64,000 nt of DNA from Ariolimax columbianus. Taxonomy: Eukaryota; Mollusca; Gastropoda; Stylommatophora; Arionidae. Where the stretch lies: contig JAVGWX010000003.1 of the NCBI GenBank assembly GCA_036924085.1, positions 127,516,974 through 127,580,973 on the forward strand, in the 5' to 3' direction. Below are positions 1 to 11,640 of the stretch, in pieces. The translations under genes were made by a program, and so were the position numbers. The notes below the pieces were generated by a model. The model had not been told where the DNA came from. It searched no databases and saw only the letters and a program-made list of their open reading frames with translations. Each line of letters starts with the position of its first letter. Positions within the stretch are counted from its first letter, which is position 1.

Positions 1-75
1 TTAAGTTGTGGCCTAGTGCAATAATAGTAAAACACATCAAATCACCCCCGACAGCAGTGTCTACTATATAGCTTC

Positions 76-78
<3 letters not shown>

Positions 79-149
<71 letters not shown>
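79..149. repeat. (TA)n microsatellite
   Basis: An uninterrupted TA dinucleotide run of about 70 bp. The flanks (1-78 and 150-430) are AT-rich and show no recognisable coding or repeat signal. Confidence 0.97.
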
Positions 150-152
<3 letters not shown>

Positions 153-429
153 TTCCCATGTATAAAAACACAGCACTAAGGCAAACAAACCAGACGTTGT
201 TCCGACTACGTAAATATAAAGTTCAGAGGTTAACCTGTGCATAGCAACACCCGGTTGTATTTGATTCCATAGTTCTGGAATTATGATGTAAGTCTACATA
301 CTTTTTTTATTACACCGTGTATCTATACTTATATGAGAGACAATTATTAAGTAGCAGTAATTTTATTATAAAGTGTACGGAAGAGTATCCACAACGGAAA
401 ATCTTATTTCTGGACTCAAATTGGCTCTT

Positions 430-900
430 TAGCAATACTCCATGTAGTGTTTGTGACAATGAAGCAATATGCGCAGGAGTAATATGGCGTCCACCATGGA
501 CGCCCCACTGTCGACTTACATCGAGAGTGAACAATGAGACGTTATTTGTTTTTTGTGGTTAGAGGGTGGGCAACCTTCTGAAATCCACATAAGAATGAAG
601 GTTCAGTATGGAGACAGTTGAGTCTGAGGAGAGTGTATGAAAGGTAGACAGATTTCAAAACGGGACAAAACGTCACTGAGAAACAACGGTGTGGAATTTT
701 AACAATGGTAGCAACCGACACAGTGAAACACCAGATCGACCAGCTAGTCCGTGCCAAAAGGCGAGTCACTATTGATTAAACAGCCGTAGCCGCAGAACAG
801 TCACGGCGCAGAAATTGTCTATGATGACCTCGATAATAAGAAAGTGTGTAGCAGATGGGTCCAAAGGCAGCTGACAACGAGGTAACAGAGGGGGTTCAAA
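430..900 (+). pseudogene. mariner-like transposase relic, N-terminal part
   Basis: The plus-strand translation is broken by frameshifts and stops but keeps mariner transposase signatures in order: a PSEIHIRMK-like stretch near 580, then EIVYDDLDNKKVCSRWVQRQLT spread over about 820-885. These match the paired helix-turn-helix region and the KVCxRWVPRxLT motif upstream of the catalytic domain. The catalytic D,D region is not visible. It is homologous to the relic at 43240-43640 on the other strand. The element is dead. It could be a fossil autonomous copy or part of a larger decayed element. Confidence 0.7.
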
Positions 901-1077
901 ATTGTAATGGTAACACTAAAAGAAGTTTTTTCTAGAGGGTATCAACAAGCTAGTGGATAAAGTGTGTTGCCAGACATGGGAACTATGTCGAGAAATAAGA
1001 CACACGCAAATTCTGGTTTGCACGCTTGTATATTTTTAATGACCAAAATTGCTGTTACTTACCGACTGCCCCTCTCG

Positions 1078-1268
1078 CGTGTATGCGTATAGAAATAGTG
1101 TATGCGTATAGAAATAGTGTATGCGTATAGAAATAGTGTATGCGTATAGAAATAGTGTATGCCTATAGAAATAGTGTACGCGTATAGAAATAGTGTATGC
1201 GTATAGAAATAGTGTATGCGTATAGAAATAGTGTATGCGTATAGACATAGTGTATGCGTATAGAAATA
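1078..1268. repeat. 19-bp minisatellite, about 10 units
   Basis: Head-to-tail copies of a 19-bp unit containing GTATGCGTATAGAAATA, nearly identical except for single-base variants (GCCTAT, GTACGC, AGACAT). The short open frames here are by-products of the repetition. Confidence 0.96.
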
Positions 1269-1854
1269 TATAGTTCTACTGAGTTACTGGACCACCCGGT
1301 CCTCAGAGGAGGTCACGCAGCTGTGGGTCACAACTTCGTTTCCATTGTCTTCTGTCTTGGGCCACGGTGGACCAGTGGTGATATTTATGTATATTCACTC
1401 ACACACTTACAAGCATTATGGGGCTATGGCAATGTGCTTATGTGTGAGCTAATCACAAGGACATTCTTGATCTTATGCTTTACAAAGTTTTTGAGGATAT
1501 CAAGTGAGACATTCAGAACGCCAAAACAACATTTACTGGAGTCAGATTTTCCCATGGCCTTTAAATTTCCTAAATAGATAAATGAGATCTGAGTTAGTTA
1601 GATCGATATATTAGCCTGTTTGTCGCAAAATGAGCCGGGATTGTGGGGCATTCCACAAACTTAGCAGATTAGAAATTGAAAGTCATGTTTATGGATTCAG
1701 CTGAAGAAAGTAAGCTCAGAATATCTTCCTGAATGATTTAACCTAGCTGAACTAAACATTAATACGGGATATGAAAGAAAGGACACCAACACGTCCCTAC
1801 ACGTTCATGCAGGAATGAGAAAAACAGATAACCACGCGCCACTTTACGTTGACA
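1269..1854. other. unassigned DNA
   Basis: No repeat, RNA or coding similarity recognised. A 107-codon open frame at 1254-1577 starts inside the minisatellite and has no domain I know. Confidence 0.6.
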
Positions 1855-2893
1855 CAAGAATGGGAGAGGAAAGGGAAGAAAGGACAAACACACACAGCTA
1901 TACGTCCATACTGGAAAGGGAAGAAAGGACAAACACACACAGCTATACGTCCATACTGGAAAGGGAGAGGAAAGGGAAGAAAGGACAACCACACACAGCT
2001 ATACGTCCATACTGGAAAGGGAGAGGAAAGGGAAGAAAGGACAACCACACACAGCTATACGTCCATACTGGAAAGGGAGAGGAAAGGGAAGAAAGGACAA
2101 CCACACACAGCTATACGTCATTACTGGAAAGGGAAGAAAGGACAAACACACACAGCTATACGTCCATACTGGAAAGGGAGAGGAAAGGGAAGAAAGGACA
2201 ACCACACACAGCTATACGTCCATACTGAAAAGGGAAGAAAGGACAAACACACACAGCTATACGTCCATACTGGAAAGGGAAGAAAGGACAAACACACACA
2301 GCTATACGTCCATACTGGAAAGGGAGAGGAAAGGGAAGAAAGGACAACCACACACAGCTATACGTCCATACTGAAAAGGGAAGAAAGGACAAACACACAC
2401 AGCTATACGTCCATACTGGAAAGGGAAGAAAGGACAAACACACACAGCTATACGTCCATACTGGAAAGGGAAGAAAGGACAAACACACACAGCTATACGT
2501 CCATACTGGAAAGGGAGAGGAAAGGGAAGAAAGGACAAACACACACAGCTATACGTCCATACTGGAAAGGGAAGAAAGGACAACCACACACAGCTATACG
2601 TCCATACTGGAAAGGGAAGAAAGGACAAACACACACAGCTATACGTCCATACTGGAAAGGGAGAGGAAAGGGAAGAAAGGACAAACACACACAGCTATAC
2701 GTCCATACTGGAAAGGGAAGAAAGGACAAACACACACCACTATACGTCCATACTGGAAAGGGAAGAAAGGACAAACACACACCAGTATACGTCCACACAA
2801 GAAAGGGAGAGGAAAGGGAAGAAAGGACAAACACACACCACTATACGTCCATACTGGAAAGGGAAGAAAGGACAAACACACGCCACTATAAGA
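1855..2893. repeat. compound 45/56-bp minisatellite
   Basis: About 20 units of two length classes. The 45-bp unit contains GAAGAAAGGACAAACACACA followed by CAGCTATACGTCCATACTGG. The 56-bp unit carries an extra 11 bp (GGGAGAGGAAA) in the purine stretch. Because 56 is not a multiple of three, the peptide reading cycles through frames, giving a 351-codon open frame that is an artefact. The last units near 2730-2890 diverge (CACCACTATACG, CACCAGTATACG), as expected at an array edge. Confidence 0.96.
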
Positions 2894-2945
2894 ACAACAG
2901 ATGAAGATAGACCTATCACAGGCACTTCTATTGGAAATGGTCTGT

Positions 2946-3120
2946 TAGAGACCATATCTGTACTGGATGTCAGCTCGCTTTGATGTGGGATCATAGTCTG
3001 AGACCTTATCTGTAGTGGATCTCAGCTCTCTGTGATGTGGGATCATGATGTGTTTGAGACCTTATCTGTACTGGATCTCAGCTCTCTGTGATGTTGGATC
3101 ATGGCATTTTAGAGACCTTA
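2946..3120. repeat. short 53-56 bp direct repeat, 3 copies
   Basis: Three imperfect copies of a unit reading GAGACCTTATCTGTACTGG, then ATCTCAGCTCTCTGTGATG, then TGGGATCATG. Copies differ by substitutions and a small insertion (ATGTGTTT). Confidence 0.85.
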
Positions 3121-3310
3121 TGTGAAGGTGGGTCTACAAAAGCTTTCCCATTATTGTCATATTTAGTTACCTAAAGAAATATTTTTGTAAACCTCTAAAT
3201 TACGAATGTTGATCCCATTTTCTGGTCAATCACAATCCTCGTACAGTGAAATATGCAGACCACCGTAAATGGTCGTCGATGATGGAATTCTATTATCAGT
3301 ATCCTAAGAA

Positions 3311-4160
3311 GAGAACCTGCTGGCCATTGACTGGATTATGAAGACAGTATCGTCAAGCGACATCGGCATTAAATGGACATTGACGAGACAACTTGAAAAT
3401 CTCGACTTTTCCGATGATTTGGCTCTTTTGTCTCCTACCCACAGCCAGATGCAAAATAAGATACGCATACTCGAAGAGAGGTCACTACAATTGGGGCTAA
3501 AAATACACAGAGACAAAACTGAGGTTTTGAAAATAAATTCAAATAACGATTATATAATTAGGCTGGGAGCCACCCACCTTCAGAATGTGGAGTCTTTCAC
3601 ATACTTTGGCAGCATCATAGACATAGTAGGAGGTGCATTAAACGATGTTGAGTTAAGAGCATGCGTACGAAGAAGATGAAGAGTTAAAAACATAGAAGGC
3701 GAGAAAAGCTGTCATTGCATTGAGGAATTTATGGAAGTCAAAATAAATTAACACCACCATCAAAATAAAAACCCCAACGATAAATATGTTTTATTATATG
3801 GTTCTGAAACAAGGAGGACAACACCGGTACTTATGAAAAAGTTACAGACTTTCGTCAATGGTTGCCTGCGCAAAATACAAGGGAGGGAATGGTAAGACAA
3901 GAACACAAACGTGGAACTGATGGGGAAAACGGGACAAACACCAGTGGAGCATGGGAGACGGAGGGGGTGATGGCGATGGATAGGCTACACATTACGGAAA
4001 CCGGTGGATAACGTTACCAGCCAAGCTCTGTTATGGAATCCACAGGGTAAGAGAAGTAGAGGAAGATATACACTCACGGAAGAGGAAACTAGAAATGTAA
4101 AGGCAGCAATCATGATATGGAAAGAATTGGCTCTGATAGTTCACAATAAGACGACGACGA
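3311..4160 (+). pseudogene. LINE reverse transcriptase relic, C-terminal half
   Basis: From 3311 the plus frame reads LLAIDWIMKTV, then LDFSDDLALLSPTHSQMQ. This is the RT active-site box with FADD changed to FSDD, followed by the thumb-like region (VESFTYFGSI, 3590-3620). Beyond the stop near 3679 the similarity continues in shifted frames: LLYGSETRRTT (about 3795), MKKLQTFVNGCLRKIQG (about 3835), WRWIGYTLRKP (about 3975) and SQALLWNPQGKRSRGR (about 4020). A (GAC)n stretch near 4151 may be the tail. The copy is 5'-truncated and inactive. The family looks RTE/CR1-like, but I cannot fix the clade. It is interrupted at 3663-3680 by a tiny insertion. Confidence 0.85.
3663..3680 (+). mobile_element. 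putative 18-bp LINE A micro-insertion
   Basis: GCGTACGAAGAAGATGAA equals the last bases of LINE A plus its GAA tail, with one change. It is flanked by 3650-3662 and 3681-3693, a 13-bp direct repeat with one mismatch (GAGTTAAGAGCAT / GAGTTAAAAACAT). Removing the insert and one flank copy brings the host RT back to DVELK followed by KARKAVIALRNLW, the usual sequence of that RT region. A short local duplication is the alternative. Confidence 0.6.
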
Positions 4161-4485
4161 GTATTTGTTGAGGACATATGCTCCACAGGGAGCCGCAAGG
4201 ATTTTGATTGATTGGAGAAGAGAACCTGTTATGATAACCAGAACGGCCATGCATTGGACCTGAGACAGAAGGCGAAACCTATCGACCGAGGACAACTTGG
4301 CAAAGAACAATAGAAGCCACAATAACAACTGTGATTCAGAGCTTGGGAAAACAACGACTGATGAAGTGAATGTAGGGTGCTACTGTATTTAACGACGTCA
4401 TCAAACATAAGGTCCATGACGGAGTCGTCATTCATTGACCAATGAAGAACTAAATAACATACACAAATATGCAATTAAATAAACA
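4161..4485. other. unassigned DNA
   Basis: Short spacer between the LINE relic and the 45-bp array. No recognised feature. Confidence 0.5.
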
Positions 4486-7005
4486 CATCTAGCGTGTTCC
4501 AGTCAACGGTAAAAACACAATGAGATAATTCATCTAGCGTGTTCCAGTCAACGGTAAAAACACAATGAGATAATTCATCTAGCGTGTTCCAGTCAACGGT
4601 AAAAACACAATGAGATAATTCATCTAGCGTGTTCCAGTCAACGGTAAAAACACAATGAGATAATTCATATAGCGTGTTCCAGTCAACGGTAAAAACACAA
4701 TGAGATAATTCATCTAGCGTGTTCCAGTCAACGGTAAAAACACAATGAGATAATTCATCTAGCGTGTTCCAGTCAACGGTAAAAACACAATGAGATAATT
4801 CATCTAGCGTGTTCCAGTCAACGGTAAAAACACAATGAGATAATTCATCTAGCGTGTTCCAGTCAACGGTAAAAACACAATGAGATAATTCATCTAGCGT
4901 GTTCCAGTCAACGGTAAAAACACAATGAGATAATTCATCTAGCGTGTTCCAGTCAACGGTAAAAACAGAATGAGATAATTCATCTAGCGTGTTCCAGTCA
5001 ACGGTAAAAACACAATGAGATACTTCATATAGCGTGTTCCAGTCAACGGTAAAAACACAATGAGATAATTCATCTAGCGTGTTCCAGTCAACGGTAAAAA
5101 CACAATGAGATAATTCATCTAGCGTGTTCCAGTCAACGGTAAAAACACAATGAGATAATTCATCTAGCGTGTTCCAGTCAAAGGTAAAAACACAATGAGA
5201 TAATTCATCTAGCGTGTTCCAGTCAACGGTAAAAACACAATGAGATAATTCATCTAGCGTGTTCCAGTCAACGGTAAAAACACAATGAGATAATTCATCT
5301 AGCGTGATCCAGTCAACGGTAAAAACACAATGAGATAATTCATCTAGCGTGTTCCAGTCAACGGTAAAAACACAATGAGATAATTCATCTAGCGTGTTCC
5401 AGTCAACGGTAAAAACACAATGAGATAATTCATCTAGCGTGTTCCAGTCAACGGTAAAAACACAATGAGATAATTCATCTAGCGTGTTCCAGTCAACGGT
5501 AAAAACACAATGAGATAATTCATATAGCGTGTTCCAGTCAACGGTAAAAACACAATGAGATAATTCATCTAGCGTGTTCCAGTCAACGGTAAAAACACAA
5601 TGAGATAATTCATCTAGCGTGTTCCAGTCAACGGTAAAAACACAATGAGATAATTCATCTAGCGTGTTCCAGTCAACGGTAAAAACACAATGAGATAATT
5701 CATCTAGCGTGTTCCAGTCAACGGTAAAAACACAATGAGATAATTCATCTAGCGTGTTCCAGTCAACGGTAAAAACACAATGAGATAATTCATCTAGCGT
5801 GTTCCAGTCAACGGTAAAAACAGAATGAGATAATTCATCTAGCGTGTTCCAGTCAACGGTAAAAACACAATGAGATACTTCATATAGCGTGTTCCAGTCA
5901 ACGGTAAAAACACAATGAGATAATTCATCTAGCGTGTTCCAGTCAACGGTAAAAACAGAATGAGATAATTCATCTAGCGTGTTCCAGTCAACGGTAAAAA
6001 CACAATGAGATACTTCATATAGCGTGTTCCAGTCAACGGTAAAAACACAATGAGATAATTCATCTAGCGTGTTCCAGTCAACGGTAAAAACACAATGAGA
6101 TAATTCATCTAGCGTGTTCCAGTCAACGGTAAAAACACAATGAGATAATTCATCTAGCGTGTTCCAGTCAAAGGTAAAAACACAATGAGTTAATTCATCT
6201 TGCGTGTTCCAGTCAACGGTAAAAACACAATGAGATAATTCATCTAGCGTGTTCCAGTCAACGGTAAAAACACAATGAGATAATTCATCTAGCGTGATCC
6301 AGTCAACGGTAAAAATACAATGAGATAATTCATCTAGCGTGTTCCAGTCAACGGTAAAAACACAATGAGATAATTCATCTAGCGTGTTCCAGTCAACGGT
6401 AAAAACACAATGAGATAATTCATCTAGCGTGTTCCAGTCAACGGTAAAAACACAATGAGATAATTCATCTAGCGTGTTCCAGTCAACGGTAAAAACACAA
6501 TGAGAAAATTCATCTAGCGTGTTCCAGTCAACGGTAAAAACACAATGAGATAATTCATATAGCGTGTTCCAGTCAACGGTAAAAACACAATGAGATAATT
6601 CATCTAGCGTGTTCCAGTCAACGGTAAAAACACAATGAGATAATTCATCTAGCGTGTTCCAGTCAACGGTAAAAACACAATGAGATAATTCATCTAGCGT
6701 GTTCCAGTCAACGGTAAAAACACAATGAGATAATTCATCTAGCGTGTTCCAGTCAACGGTAAAAACACAATGAGATACTTCATATAGCGTGTTCCAGTCA
6801 ACGGTAAAAACACAATGAGATAATTCACCTAGCGTGTTCCAGTCAACGGTAAAAACACAATGAGATAATTCACCTAGCGTGTTCCAGTCAACGGTAAAAA
6901 CACAATGAGATAATTCACCTAGCGTGTTCCAGTCAACGGTAAAAACACAATGAGATAATTCACCTAGCGTGTTCCAGTCAACGGTAAAAACACAATGAGA
7001 TAATT
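4486..7005. repeat. 45-bp satellite-like array, about 56 units
   Basis: About 2.5 kb of strictly 45-bp units containing TAGCGTGTTCCAGTCAACGG and AAAAACACAATGAGATAATT. No unit changes length, so the minus strand stays open for 845 codons as a 15-residue repeat (LSHCVFTVDWNTLDE). Variants (CATATAGCG, CAGAATGAG, TCAAAGG, GTGATCC) recur with the same spacing, which shows block duplications. I see no signal peptide, no unique domain and no start context independent of the repeat. I treat the frame as incidental. Confidence 0.95.
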
Positions 7006-7100
7006 TAATCAACTAATTTCTTTCAATCATTGCAATACTCGTGTTAATCTATTTAAAACCAGTAATTCGATCTAATTGCAACAAAATGTTATGGTCTTAA

Positions 7101-7188
7101 TTCTTCTTCATCGTTTGTTCTCAACCTCCTGCTACCAAACCCAGAAAAGAGCTTTGTACGAAGCAGGATGTTGTCCAGAGAACGATGT
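7101..7188 (-). mobile_element. SINE A fragment, 3' end
   Basis: In minus orientation this matches the last ~90 bp of SINE A: the ACATCCTGCTTCGTACAAAG-like region, the GGTAGCAGGAGGTTGAGAAC block and a GAAGAAGAA tail (TTCTTCTTC on plus). It lies head-to-head with the longer copy at 7219-7579. Confidence 0.75.
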
Positions 7189-7218
7189 GTTCATTCAAAA
7201 AGCTCATACGATTTCTTG

Positions 7219-7579
7219 AGGGATCAAGATACTGAGCAGCGCATGAGCTGCAGTGGTCAGCGACCCATAGCTGACTGATAGCACCAGGGCCAGCGAACTA
7301 TAGCTGCCAAGACCCTTCTACACCTCCATGCGGTGATCCTGGATAACAGGCTGCAGCAGACCAGACTGGCTAAGGCGAAGGGATCGAAGAGGGAATGCTA
7401 ACCCGGTACTAAAAAATTATTGCTGAAGTCGGATGTGTTGGACCGAAAGGTGCAAATATCGCAGTCAAGCTGTAAACTACGACACAACGCATTCCGTTCT
7501 CTGGACTACATTGTGCTACTTAAGTTCTTTCAGTGTTTGGTAGTGGGAGATTGAGAACGAACGAAGAAGAAGAAGAATA
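7219..7579 (+). mobile_element. SINE A, full-length or nearly so
   Basis: This copy aligns along its length with those at 20668-21006 and 49508-49855 (minus). The head contains GAGCTGCAGTGGTCAGCGAC and CCAAGACCCTTCTACACCTC. The middle (7421-7505) is the block shared with SINE B, beginning TGCTGAAGTCGGATG. It ends GAACGAAGAAGAAGAAG. Probable TSDs are 7207-7218 and 7580-7591 (TACGATTTCTTG / TACCATTTCTTG, one mismatch). I see no clear A or B box in the head, so its RNA origin is not settled. It has no coding capacity. Confidence 0.85.
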
Positions 7580-7859
7580 TACCATTTCTTGTAAAAGCTG
7601 AAATACACAATTAGTTCAATTCAATTATGAAGAAGTCGTCCCAGAATATTCAGGAAACATTGAATATAATTTCTTAATATTTGTTACGTTACACCACAAT
7701 TTGGGCAGCTCCTTGGAGAAGTAAACATTGGAATGATAAGGGCAAATGTAGTCCCATGGTAGATGGTCCCATCGGGGATAAAGTGTTCAAGACTTCTTTG
7801 TCTAGGTTTCAGATGTTTCTGAGGTGATGTTACCAATTCCCTTTCTCGCTGCTTTGACC

Positions 7860-7965
7860 TAGTATAAATATATATACTAGTGTGCATGTTGAGACCGAGG
7901 ATTGAATCCCGTTCCACTGCCAAGATGTACACATATTCTAACAGGTCTGCCACGTATACCCTCTA
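7860..7965 (-). mobile_element. tRNA-like SINE fragment
   Basis: On the minus strand a GTGGCAGACC stretch is followed about 45 bp later by GGGATTCAATCC, resembling a decayed tRNA A/B box pair with the CCA-arm side diverged. No tRNA cloverleaf could be closed, so I call it a SINE relic rather than a tRNA gene. Confidence 0.4.
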
Positions 7966-9689
7966 ACAATCACATTTTGCAAGCTAAAATCAAATCTTTT
8001 CTCCCCAAGCGCCAATTTAAATATCACACCAGACTTATGTAAATACTTTCAATACTCTTATTTTCCCTTTACATTTGCATACAAGAAGAATTAAGTTAAA
8101 TATAATAATTTACAGAGTTCGATAACATTTACATCTATAACAAGATACATATGTATTCAGCTACCTACCGATGTATGGATGTGGCAAGTACTCCATCCTG
8201 TGAGTGACTGACAGCTGTCAAATCCACAGTTTTAGATGAATGAAATAGACGGTTCAGAGCAAGCATTGTTCCATGTATCACAAACACCAACCACGGACAA
8301 TAAAATGTTTAGAGGACTATTGACCGTTGGTAATAATTTGTTTTAGACAGTAGTGAAAATGAGCGGTTGACTAATGAAGAGACCAACAAATATTAAAGAC
8401 GTATACAAGTCCGTGGAGACAATACCATGTCTGCCTACCGTTTTATATATTATTTGTCTATTGTATTATACATTGTCTAATCATTATCTAATTATGTCTT
8501 ATCTGTCTACTATATAATCCACTGTCTGTCTATTGGAATATCTAAAGTCTACCTCCTGTGTTATCTATTGTCGTCTATTTAAAATCATCCTTTGATCTAA
8601 TACTGTTACACTCAATTGTATGTCTGAAAACGCAATACCTCGTAAAGGGAAAAGCCTATACAGCTTAAACTTTCAATGAATATTCTACAGAAAATTTGTA
8701 GATCAGTCAAACCTATTTCACGTCTTTACGTCAAGCCCTTTACGAGTTATTGAGCATATTGTCTCCATGATTAATATAAATATAATATAATTCAAGGGAC
8801 GCAACCAAATTAATTATACAAATTATGAGGGTAATCTCCTCAAAAACTGGGGCTGAATATTTATGTGGCTCACTTTACGACCCATGGTTGCACAGAGAAT
8901 GTTATTTACTAGCAAATACTTAGGCGATAAGCTGGCATCATGAACAAAAACACCATAACTGATTTTGACACTATAAAAATTCAAATTTAAAAAAAAATTA
9001 CTCTTATTTATTATATGAAAATTGTTGGCTTCATTTGTATTTACCATCGAATTGTGTGTATTAAAAATTGTGTTATTTTCCAGACGAAATTGGGTATTCA
9101 AAATGGAAGGAAATACACAGGTTGGCTGACGAGGAAAGAGTTTGTACATTGGAGGGTGGTGATTGGTGGGGGATGGGGGTGGAGGAGGAGAATATTGCAC
9201 GGGGAGATAGATAGTTTGATTTCAGAGGGTGGGAGAGATTGGAGGGTTGAGGGAAAGGAAGAGATTGGTGAGCTGAGTGGGTTGAAATCAACGGTTTGCT
9301 GGAGGAGGATAAGAGATTTGCGGTATTGTGGAAACAGATAGGCGCATTGAGAAGGGAAGTAATTGGCAGAGATGGGTGTGCTCAGTGGCGGAACGATGGC
9401 ATGTTGAAGCGTAGGATGGGAGTCTAATTTGGATTTGACGGATAGATAGTGTTTAAACAATGACCTATTTTCAAAATTATCCCGGGCAACGCCTGATAGC
9501 ATACTATAGCCCTACATTAAATATCAACTTCTAACGTGTCTGTGCGTTAACACACATATTGCTATCCTTCCACATCATTCTTCTAGAGAGCAGTTTTGAC
9601 TTAAGGAATTCTAAAACAATAAATTTATATTATTTCTCTGTCACCTATCACGATATAAAAATGTCCATTGCTTCCTCTAGTAGTTGTGC
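7966..9689. other. unassigned DNA with a short inverted repeat and a G-rich stretch
   Basis: No gene recognised. It holds a 17-bp inverted repeat (8633-8649 with 8736-8752, 16 of 17 pairing) and a plus-strand G-rich stretch around 9150-9200 with two G5 runs. The small open frames across 8823-9502 are overlapping and low in complexity. Confidence 0.6.
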
Positions 9690-10020
9690 AGTGTATCTTC
9701 TAGAGTACGTCCAGTGTATCTTCTTGTGTACGTCCAGGGTATCTTCTAGTGTACATCTAGTGTATCTTCTTGTATACGTCCAGTGTATCTTCTTGTGTAT
9801 GTCCAGTGTATCTTCTAGTGTACGTCCAGTGTATCTTCTTGTGTTTGTTCAGTGTATCTTCTTGTGTACGTCCAGTGTATCTTCTAGTGTATTTCCAGTG
9901 CTTCCTCTAGTGGTTGTCCAGTGCTTCCTCCAGTTGTTGTCCAGTGCTTCCTCCAGTGGTTGTCCAGTGTTTCCTCTAGAGCATATCCAGTGCTTCCTCC
10001 TCGTGATTGTCCAGTTTTTT
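9690..10020. repeat. 23-bp minisatellite, about 14 units
   Basis: Degenerate copies of a 23-bp unit, CAGTGTATCTTCTTGTGTAC plus GTC. Toward the right end the units change to CAGTGCTTCCTCTAGTGGTT plus GTC. Three units make 69 bp, so a 23-residue peptide period appears in one frame. Confidence 0.93.
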
Positions 10021-11627
10021 GCACAAGTACTTCACTTTATTCTCTATGGCAGCATGTTTGATTGACCGCTCCTTATTCAGTAAAGCGGTAATTCCTTGCA
10101 GTAAGTCCGATATCATTTACAGCTGGACATCTATGAGCTTCTCACTACGCATGACAGAATCTTCTGCTTTTGTCAAGATCTCACCATTCTACAACTCCAA
10201 CGCTTATTCAGTACATTTAATAAATGGTGGTATGTTCTGATCAACCGCAGATTATTGGATTATTTCTAAATAATGGGTTTTATCCCATTTGTGTCAGGCG
10301 TTCGTTTCTTTTAAATTACGGATGAGTGTGTTGTACTGTGTTTAACTCCATAATGATCCAGTGCATCCGACATTAGTATGCATTTTTAAAATGTGCCTAC
10401 TTCCCACGGGGAAAGACTTGAAATTATTAGCTATTACAAATATTCAATATTTACAACTAATCTGTTTCTAATGATTTCGTTCAACCACCCGCCTGTTTAA
10501 TTACACATTTCCTCAAATAATTTAAGTTTTGATGTTCGTGGACAGTTCTGCGGTTTGCTGAGTTCACAGCCAAGTGCATTTAATCGCTGTTATTGTTTAC
10601 AAGAAAGTTAACCTTTTTTGGTGGCGGTACCACCTTCCAGCCATATAAAGTCACACGAAAAGCGCTGTGAGAATATACGATAAATATATAAACAGTAACT
10701 GTAGCATGTTCCCTTTATAGTGGTCTACCAGGAGGATTTATAGGACTGAGAAATAGAGCTCACTTGCCCTTGCAGTTGCCACGCAGTGTGTAGGCTAACT
10801 GCCATATGAATAATTAAAATATGTTTTGAACCGCGAAACTAGCATGATAGAGGGGACAAGAGTTGATAACATCGGTACGACATATTTTTTTTTCTGTTAG
10901 GGATCAATTGAAACCCTACCATGTACATCGTGTGTCAACGGTAGGAGCAAACAGCTATTATTCTGCATTCCTATAGTTCTTCCAGGTGGATGCCAGTAAA
11001 TTAAGACAATCAAGATGTAGAGCCATACATACAAATGCTAATGTAACACGGTTTCAAACACTTCTCAATATATCAGGCTTGGATATCACCTGATGTAAAT
11101 TAATTTTAATGGTCAATATATCTTGATACAGCCATAATGAATCTTCGCCGTGGCTTGGAGAAGCTGTTCTTTGCCAGAGAGACGGTCAAACCTTAGAGCA
11201 ACAGCATTTCTCTTCTTGAATGACACACACGATGCTCGGACGGACTAATCCTGTGAGAAATCGCCCAGTTAATAAATCCAAATTCATTGCTCCATAAACA
11301 CTCGCGTGAAACTAACAGAATAATTGATAATCTCACATGCACTGTTTAAGATAGTTTGAATAGTCTATAATAATGCAAGTACTGTCAGTTTTGTTTCTGG
11401 GTTTCAGAAAGTTGGAAAGAACGTCTATAATCATTAACCATTTTTATTTCTTAACAATCTTTACTTACATAATACGATAACAACATAAGCAGAAAAGGCT
11501 CATTTACCGCAGCAGGACAGAAATAACACGAAACCCACTTTGCGACCACCTGTCGGAGTCAGGAACAAACAACAAACGGAAACGACTAACGAGGAACAAC
11601 AAAAACATTGAGAATTGACAACGGATC
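10021..11627. other. unassigned DNA
   Basis: AT-rich, without repeats or coding similarity that I can recognise. Confidence 0.6.
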
Positions 11628-11640
11628 CAATACGGGTTGA

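Noticed and set aside
1849..2904. 351-codon plus-strand frame and many overlapping minus frames
   Set aside because: All arise from the 45/56-bp array; the peptide cycles through three frames of the same unit.
4475..7012. 845-codon minus-strand open frame of 15-residue repeats
   Set aside because: The frame is explained by an invariant 45-bp tandem unit. There is no non-repetitive domain, and the ends lie in flanking noise.
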